Positions 5,750 through 9,315 of a stretch of DNA of 9,315 bases are shown one piece after another; the first letter of the stretch is position 1; the number at the start of each line of letters is the position of its first letter. Origin of the DNA: DAIOHQ01 sp036744635. Its GTDB lineage: Bacteria; Planctomycetota; Phycisphaerae; Tepidisphaerales; Tepidisphaeraceae. The notes beneath the pieces are model-generated. The model saw only the letters and a program-made list of their open reading frames with translations. It searched no databases and was not told the origin of the DNA. Made by a program: the position numbers and the translations under genes. The stretch covers positions 1 through 9,315 of the forward strand of contig DAIOHQ010000201.1 of NCBI GenBank assembly GCA_036744635.1, in the 5' to 3' direction.

Positions 5750-8113
5750 ATGACGCGAATAGTCAAAAGCCTGGTGGTGCTGATTGGCGTGGTGGGTCTG
5801 GCGGGGGGGGCGTTGTGGGGTGCGCCGCCCGCCGCGATCGGGGCGACGCCGCGGGCTACGCCGGAGCAGGTGGATGCGGCGATCAAGAAGGGGGTGGATT
5901 ATCTCTATTCCAGGCAGGACAAGGACGGCACCTGGGAGTCGAGCGATCAGTGGTCCAAGCCGCCGTACTTCCAAGAGGGCGGCATCACCGCGCTGGCGAC
6001 CTATGCGCTGCTGGCGGCGGGGGAAAGCCCGCAGGATGAGCGGCTGCAGAAGGCGATCGACTGGCTGCTGGCGGCGGAGATGCACGGAACCTACGCGGTT
6101 GCATTGCGGGCCAACGTGTTCAATCTGATTCCAAAAACGCCGGCGGTGAAGAAAGGGATCGGCCGGGATTGCGCGCTGCTGCTGGGAGGCCACGGGCCGA
6201 GGGGATTTTATACTTATGGGATGGGGGCTGATGGCGATCACTCCAACAGCCAGTATGGCGTGCTGGGGGTGTGGGCGTGTGAAGAGGTGATGGAGATTCC
6301 GTCGGATTATTGGGATCTGGTCGACAAGGGATGGAAGGCGGAGCAATACGATGATGGCGGCTGGAGCTATGGCGGCAAAGCTCCCGCCGGGATTGAATCG
6401 GCGACGATGACGGCCGCGGGAATCGCGACTCTTTTCATCACCCAGGATTATCTGTTCGGCCAAACCGCCATCGAGTGCAAGGGAAACCTGTCGAACGTCA
6501 ACATCGAAAGAGGCCTGAAATGGATGTCGAAAAACTTTGAGAAAGTTTTCGGGGGGTACGTCGGGTACGGGTTGTATGGCGTGGAGCGGGTGGGTGTGGC
6601 CAGCGGGTATAAATATTTTGGCAACGTCAACTGGTATGAGGAGGGGGCGGCATATCTGATCAATGGCGCGGGCAGGCAGGCGCCGACCGGGGCGTGGGGC
6701 GGGGCATTCGGGCTGGCGGAGAGCTGCTTCCCGATTTTGTTTCTGGTGCGCGGGCGGGCGCCGGTGGCGATGAACAAGCTGTCGTATGACATCGACACCA
6801 ACGGCGACAAGCCGATCATCGGCAACTGGAACCAGCGCCCGCGGGATGTGGCCAACTTCGCCAAGTGGATGGGAAAGCAGCTTGAGAAGGACCTGAACTG
6901 GCAGATCGTCTCGCTGAAGGCGGATGTGGATGAGTTTCACGATGCGCCGATTTTGTACCTATCCGGCAACCAGACCCTCAACTTCAGCGATGAAGACCTG
7001 GCCAAGCTGAAGCAGTTTGTCGAGGAGGGGGGCATGATCCTGGGCAACGCCGACTGCGACAGCGACTCTTTCGCCAAATCCTTCAAGGGGCTGGGAAAGA
7101 AGCTGTTTCCGGCGTACGAGTTCCGCGCCATCAAGCCGAGCCATCCGATTTATCACGAGACGTTCAGGAATGAGGCGGGCAGCGAGAAAAAACAGGCGTG
7201 GAAGCCGTTGGAGCTGGTGGGATTGAGCAACAATGCCCGCGAGCTGATGGTGCTGATCCCCAAGGGGGACCCGGCCAAGTTCTGGCAGACGAGGTCGTAC
7301 AAGGACAACCGCGTGATGCACGAGCTGATCGGGAATCTGTTCCTGTATGCCGCGGGCAAGTCGAGCAATCTGCGCGTCAAGGGGAAGACCTATCTCGTGC
7401 ATGCCGATCCCAAGATCACGCCGGCGGTGACGGTGAAAGTGGCCCGGCTGAAATATTCGGCCAACTGGAATCCGGAGCCGGCGGGATGGCGGCGGCTGGC
7501 GAACGTGGTACACAACGATCTGTCGATGAAACTGGCGGTGGAGGATGTGGAGCTGGGCGGGGACAAGAAGCTGGATGGGTTTGCGGTGGCGCACCTGACC
7601 GGGACCGATAAGTTCACGCTGTCGGAAGCGGAGCACAACCGGCTGCGGAAGTTCGTGGCCGGCGGGGGGACGCTTCTGGTTGACTCGTGCGGGGGCGGCG
7701 GCGATTTTACCGCGGCGGCGCAAGCGGAGCTGAAGGCGACGTGGCCGGGGAATCCTCTCAAGGAGCTGAAGAAGACCAGCCCGGTGCTGCAGGAGAACGG
7801 CAAGGAACTGGCGATTCGCTATCGCGAGTTTGGCCGCAGCGGATCGGCGGGGCGCAGGGCCCGTCTCAAGGGGATCGAGATCGGCGACCGCACGGCGGTT
7901 TTCTTCAGCGAAGATGACTTGAGCGTGGGGCTGGTGGGGCAGTCGATTGACGGGATTTATGGCTACGAGCCGGAGGTGGCGACGAAGCTGGTGGAGAATA
8001 TCGTGAAATACGCCGCGGCAGAGCTGCTGCCGAAGCCGGCCGCGCAGCCGACAAGCGCGCCGGCGACAGCGCCGGCCAGCACGGTGCCGGTTGCGGGAGC
8101 GGGGAAGAAGTGA
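5750..8113 (+). CDS. Exported alpha/alpha-toroid protein with two tandem DUF4159 domains
   Basis: This 787-residue protein starts with a signal peptide: basic Arg3/Lys6, a hydrophobic stretch 8-22, and likely cleavage near WGA (23-25) or IGA (30-32). Residues 36-340 form a squalene-cyclase/prenyltransferase-like toroid: DGTWES (59-64), ITALATYALLAAG (79-91), YDDGGWSYGG (200-209), the planctomycete-type YGLYGVERVGVASGYKYFG (273-291), and GAWGGAFGLAESCFPILFL (314-332). Two DUF4159 domains follow, at about 363-550 and 561-757. They align internally: LYLSGNQTLNFSDEDLAKLKQF with AHLTGTDKFTLSEAEHNRLRKF, each followed by a G-rich GG-hydrophobic segment. The first copy is more degenerate, with NADCDSDSF where the second has DSCGGGGDF. 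The tail (764-787) is a low-complexity Ala/Pro/Thr stretch. The start has GAGAGG eight bases upstream, one of the clearest ribosome binding sites here. No enzymatic role is established for the family, and the toroid lacks a visible DCTAE or DxDD cyclase motif. Confidence 0.92.
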   Translation: MTRIVKSLVVLIGVVGLAGGALWGAPPAAIGATPRATPEQVDAAIKKGVDYLYSRQDKDGTWESSDQWSKPPYFQEGGITALATYALLAAGESPQDERLQKAIDWLLAAEMHGTYAVALRANVFNLIPKTPAVKKGIGRDCALLLGGHGPRGFYTYGMGADGDHSNSQYGVLGVWACEEVMEIPSDYWDLVDKGWKAEQYDDGGWSYGGKAPAGIESATMTAAGIATLFITQDYLFGQTAIECKGNLSNVNIERGLKWMSKNFEKVFGGYVGYGLYGVERVGVASGYKYFGNVNWYEEGAAYLINGAGRQAPTGAWGGAFGLAESCFPILFLVRGRAPVAMNKLSYDIDTNGDKPIIGNWNQRPRDVANFAKWMGKQLEKDLNWQIVSLKADVDEFHDAPILYLSGNQTLNFSDEDLAKLKQFVEEGGMILGNADCDSDSFAKSFKGLGKKLFPAYEFRAIKPSHPIYHETFRNEAGSEKKQAWKPLELVGLSNNARELMVLIPKGDPAKFWQTRSYKDNRVMHELIGNLFLYAAGKSSNLRVKGKTYLVHADPKITPAVTVKVARLKYSANWNPEPAGWRRLANVVHNDLSMKLAVEDVELGGDKKLDGFAVAHLTGTDKFTLSEAEHNRLRKFVAGGGTLLVDSCGGGGDFTAAAQAELKATWPGNPLKELKKTSPVLQENGKELAIRYREFGRSGSAGRRARLKGIEIGDRTAVFFSEDDLSVGLVGQSIDGIYGYEPEVATKLVENIVKYAAAELLPKPAAQPTSAPATAPASTVPVAGAGKK

Positions 8114-8153
8114 GGAAAGTTGGATTGGCCGTCACAAGGTGGAGTGTCGAAGT

Positions 8154-8181
8154 GCCTCCCGTTTATTTTTGGCGGGACGGC
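8154..8181. terminator. Weak hairpin between convergent genes
   Basis: TCCCG (8157-8161) pairs with CGGGA (8173-8177), and GCC (8154-8156) with GGC (8179-8181) across a one-base bulge. The loop is T-rich, but no T-run follows the stem on either strand. It lies in the 80-bp gap between the DUF4159 gene and the converging membrane operon, the expected place for a terminator, but the lack of a U-tract makes the call uncertain. Confidence 0.3.
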
Positions 8182-8193
8182 TAGAGCGCAATG

Positions 8194-8469
8194 TTACTCG
8201 CGCATGACTTGCGCCTTGAATGGAAAGGAGAGAACGATTCCGAGCGTGTAAATGACTCCGGATGAGCCGAAATGCACGTGAACGTTCAGATGATCGCGGC
8301 TGTGCTCAACCGACACAAGCCGTAGCGTTGGAATCGTGGAAATGATTCTTGCCGGACGAGTCACGCCACACTTCATCCACTCGTTTTTTTGCGTATTGAT
8401 TTGCCTCTCTATATACAGCTTGAATCGGTCGTACATCGGCCCTTGGGCACTCGGTATGCCGCCGAACAA
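8194..8469 (-). pseudogene. Out-of-frame C-terminal part of the membrane protein
   Basis: This 91-codon frame opens inside the 3' part of the gene at 8306-8944 but in another frame. It is open from a TGA near 8564-8566, well before its first ATG at 8469. Read through, it gives SAFVSALDVLFGG then PMYDRFKLYIERQINTQ and a beta-like tail (LRLVSVEHSRDHLNVHVHF, VIYTLGIVLSFPFKAQ), which looks far more protein-like than the Arg/His/Cys-rich end of the other frame. The hydrophobic start continues the second membrane segment of the upstream frame (WLAIAIGFILF) smoothly. I infer that the original gene ran 8944 to 8194 and that one extra base, perhaps in the A4 run at 8504-8507, broke it. An independent small gene is possible, but no ribosome binding site is seen. 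Confidence 0.45.
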
Positions 8470-8944
8470 TACATCGAGAGCTGAAACGAATGCCGAATAG
8501 AATAAAACCGATTGCGATTGCGAGCCATCCGCTAGGCGAACCCAAAAAGATGTGCTTGCTCACGATAGTACTCAACCGCTCATGCATGTCTCGCATGATA
8601 TGGCGCTGATCTTCGGGGAGCGCGCGCAACTCGTTCGCAATGGCAAGGCGTGCAGCATCCATGTAGTCTGACGACGGACTGGGTCGGCACGTTTCGTGCA
8701 GTAACGTCATGTGCTTCGACGACATGATTATCTGTTCAACAGTGTAGACGAAGTTACCCACCAGCGGGTTCTTCGCGTCGAGACGGCCAGCGAAGATGGC
8801 ATCCATCGCATCATCGCGCAAGATCCACAGCTTGTATCGAAAGATGCTGCGGAGGTCTCGTGGCACCCAGACAAGCATCGCTAGGCCGGTAAATGCCACC
8901 AGTAGAATCGTCAGATAGAAAATGAGAACTGTTGGCAACATCAT
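8306..8944 (-). CDS. Unrecognised membrane protein, probably frameshifted near its 3' end
   Basis: The continuous frame gives 212 residues. Residues 4-27 form an N-terminal membrane segment (LPTVLIFYLTILLVAFTG). A charged cytosolic-type stretch follows (RYKLWILRDDAMDAIFAG and VGNFVYTVEQIIMSS), with a helical region (ARLAIANELRALPEDQ), and a second membrane segment at about 140-152 (GWLAIAIGFILF). The RxxLRD and (V/G)NxxxTVEQII pattern resembles small uncharacterised membrane proteins I recall from many phyla, with no known function. After about residue 152 the frame turns Arg/His/Cys-rich and unnatural, while another frame continues the membrane segment. The ATG at 8944 has AAGG nine bases upstream, within the last codons of the preceding gene, which ends four bases before the ATG, so the two are an operon. 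The DNA is visibly more A+T-rich than serA and its neighbours, suggesting later acquisition. Confidence 0.6.
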   Translation of the reverse strand: MMLPTVLIFYLTILLVAFTGLAMLVWVPRDLRSIFRYKLWILRDDAMDAIFAGRLDAKNPLVGNFVYTVEQIIMSSKHMTLLHETCRPSPSSDYMDAARLAIANELRALPEDQRHIMRDMHERLSTIVSKHIFLGSPSGWLAIAIGFILFGIRFSSRCIVRRHTECPRADVRPIQAVYREANQYAKKRVDEVWRDSSGKNHFHDSNATACVG

Positions 8945-8948
8945 AATA

Positions 8949-9221
8949 TCAGACCTTGGCTGGGGGCAGGGCTCGATTCATCAGAGGATGCTGCTCTTCC
9001 AAAATCTTACATCGTTCGCGCAACCGTACAAGCTCGACACCCTGTTTTTTCAATTTTATGTGGCCAGTTACCGCTTTGATTGCTGCTGCAACGCCTGCAA
9101 GTGAAAAAGTTATCGTCAGGCCAAATGAAGCCTTGGTTTCTTTGCCTGCAAGCTCTTTTGTTGCAAGGAAAAGGTAATTCATCGGGTACTGTGACACAAG
9201 TATTCCCAGTATTACCGCCAT
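8949..9221 (-). CDS. Small two-helix membrane protein with a C-terminal coiled coil, possibly 5'-partial
   Basis: From ATG 9221 this gives 90 residues: a first membrane segment MAVILGILVSQYPMNYLFLA (1-20), a short charged loop KELAGKETK, a second segment FGLTITFSLAGVAAAIKAV (33-51), then a basic, heptad-like stretch KLKKQGVELVRLRERCKILEE. No domain is recognised. It is the first gene of a two-gene operon; the next start lies four bases past its stop. The ATG has no ribosome binding site. The frame stays open without a stop to the right edge, and the upstream codons encode a positively charged stretch (RTPRIRGRLWLATIRS), the expected cytosolic flank of a first membrane helix. No ATG, GTG or TTG lies in between, so the real start may be outside the window. 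The function is unknown. Confidence 0.6.
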   Translation of the reverse strand: MAVILGILVSQYPMNYLFLATKELAGKETKASFGLTITFSLAGVAAAIKAVTGHIKLKKQGVELVRLRERCKILEEQHPLMNRALPPAKV

Positions 9222-9315
9222 CGACCGAATAGTCGCAAGCCATAATCGCCCCCTGATTCGGGGGGTGCGTCCACAAATCCGGGAGATGGAGTAGAATGGG
9301 ATAATCGGCGGGAGT
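9222..9315. other. Right-edge sequence with a GC hairpin
   Basis: The stretch contains CCCCC (9249-9253), a six-base loop TGATTC, and GGGGGG (9260-9265), a short GC-only hairpin. It is either the leader and promoter of the membrane operon or, since the frame is open, the coding start of its first gene. No clear -35/-10 pair is visible on the minus strand. Confidence 0.35.

Noticed and set aside
5723..6940. 405-codon minus-strand frame opposite the DUF4159 gene
   Set aside because: Arg/His/Pro-rich shadow; the plus strand has a signal peptide, clear ribosome binding site and domains.
9249..9265. GC hairpin as a terminator or riboswitch at the right edge
   Set aside because: Five-base stem, no T-run, and it may lie inside a coding frame open to the window edge.
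9007..9276. 89-codon minus-strand frame with several Cys, considered as a zinc-ribbon protein
   Set aside because: The Cys residues are not in paired CxxC ligands of a known ribbon, and the frame overlaps the better-supported membrane protein whose stop abuts the next gene.

Overview
The window looks like chromosomal DNA from a high-GC Planctomycetota-type bacterium, probably of the Phycisphaerae or a related class. This rests on an exported alpha/alpha-toroid plus DUF4159 protein of a kind typical of that phylum, on few genes having strong Shine-Dalgarno sites, and on an intergenic block packed with short-period word repeats. The lineage is inferred from gene content; no rRNA marker is present.

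Layout from left to right. 1-299 holds no convincing gene and ends in a TATAAT box. 300-967 is a two-gene toxin-antitoxin cassette: a small beta-hairpin antitoxin and a PIN-domain toxin joined by a GTGA stop/start overlap. 1085-2707 is serA, a full-length ACT-domain D-3-phosphoglycerate dehydrogenase for serine synthesis. It converges on 2769-4865 (minus), a fused protein with an N-terminal Gfo/Idh/MocA oxidoreductase and a C-terminal family 2 glycosyltransferase. An intrinsic terminator for the minus gene lies between the two. 4866-5749 is a long non-coding block carrying at least five different short tandem repeat families with periods of 7, 8 or about 10 bp, plus several palindromes. 5750-8113 encodes an exported protein with an alpha/alpha-toroid (squalene-cyclase/prenyltransferase-like) domain and two tandem DUF4159 domains.

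From about 8120 to the right edge the DNA is visibly more A+T-rich. It carries a minus-strand operon of two unrecognised membrane proteins. The first has two predicted membrane segments and a coiled coil, and its frame stays open to the window edge. The second appears to be frameshifted near an A4 run at 8504-8507, its natural C-terminus lying in another frame (8194-8469).

The genes do not form one pathway. serA is housekeeping. The oxidoreductase-glycosyltransferase fusion suggests sugar modification coupled to glycan assembly. The toroid/DUF4159 protein acts outside the cytoplasm. The toxin-antitoxin pair and the A+T-rich membrane operon look like accessory insertions. The most noteworthy items are the fusion enzyme, the word-repeat intergenic block, the duplicated DUF4159 domain and the frameshifted membrane operon.
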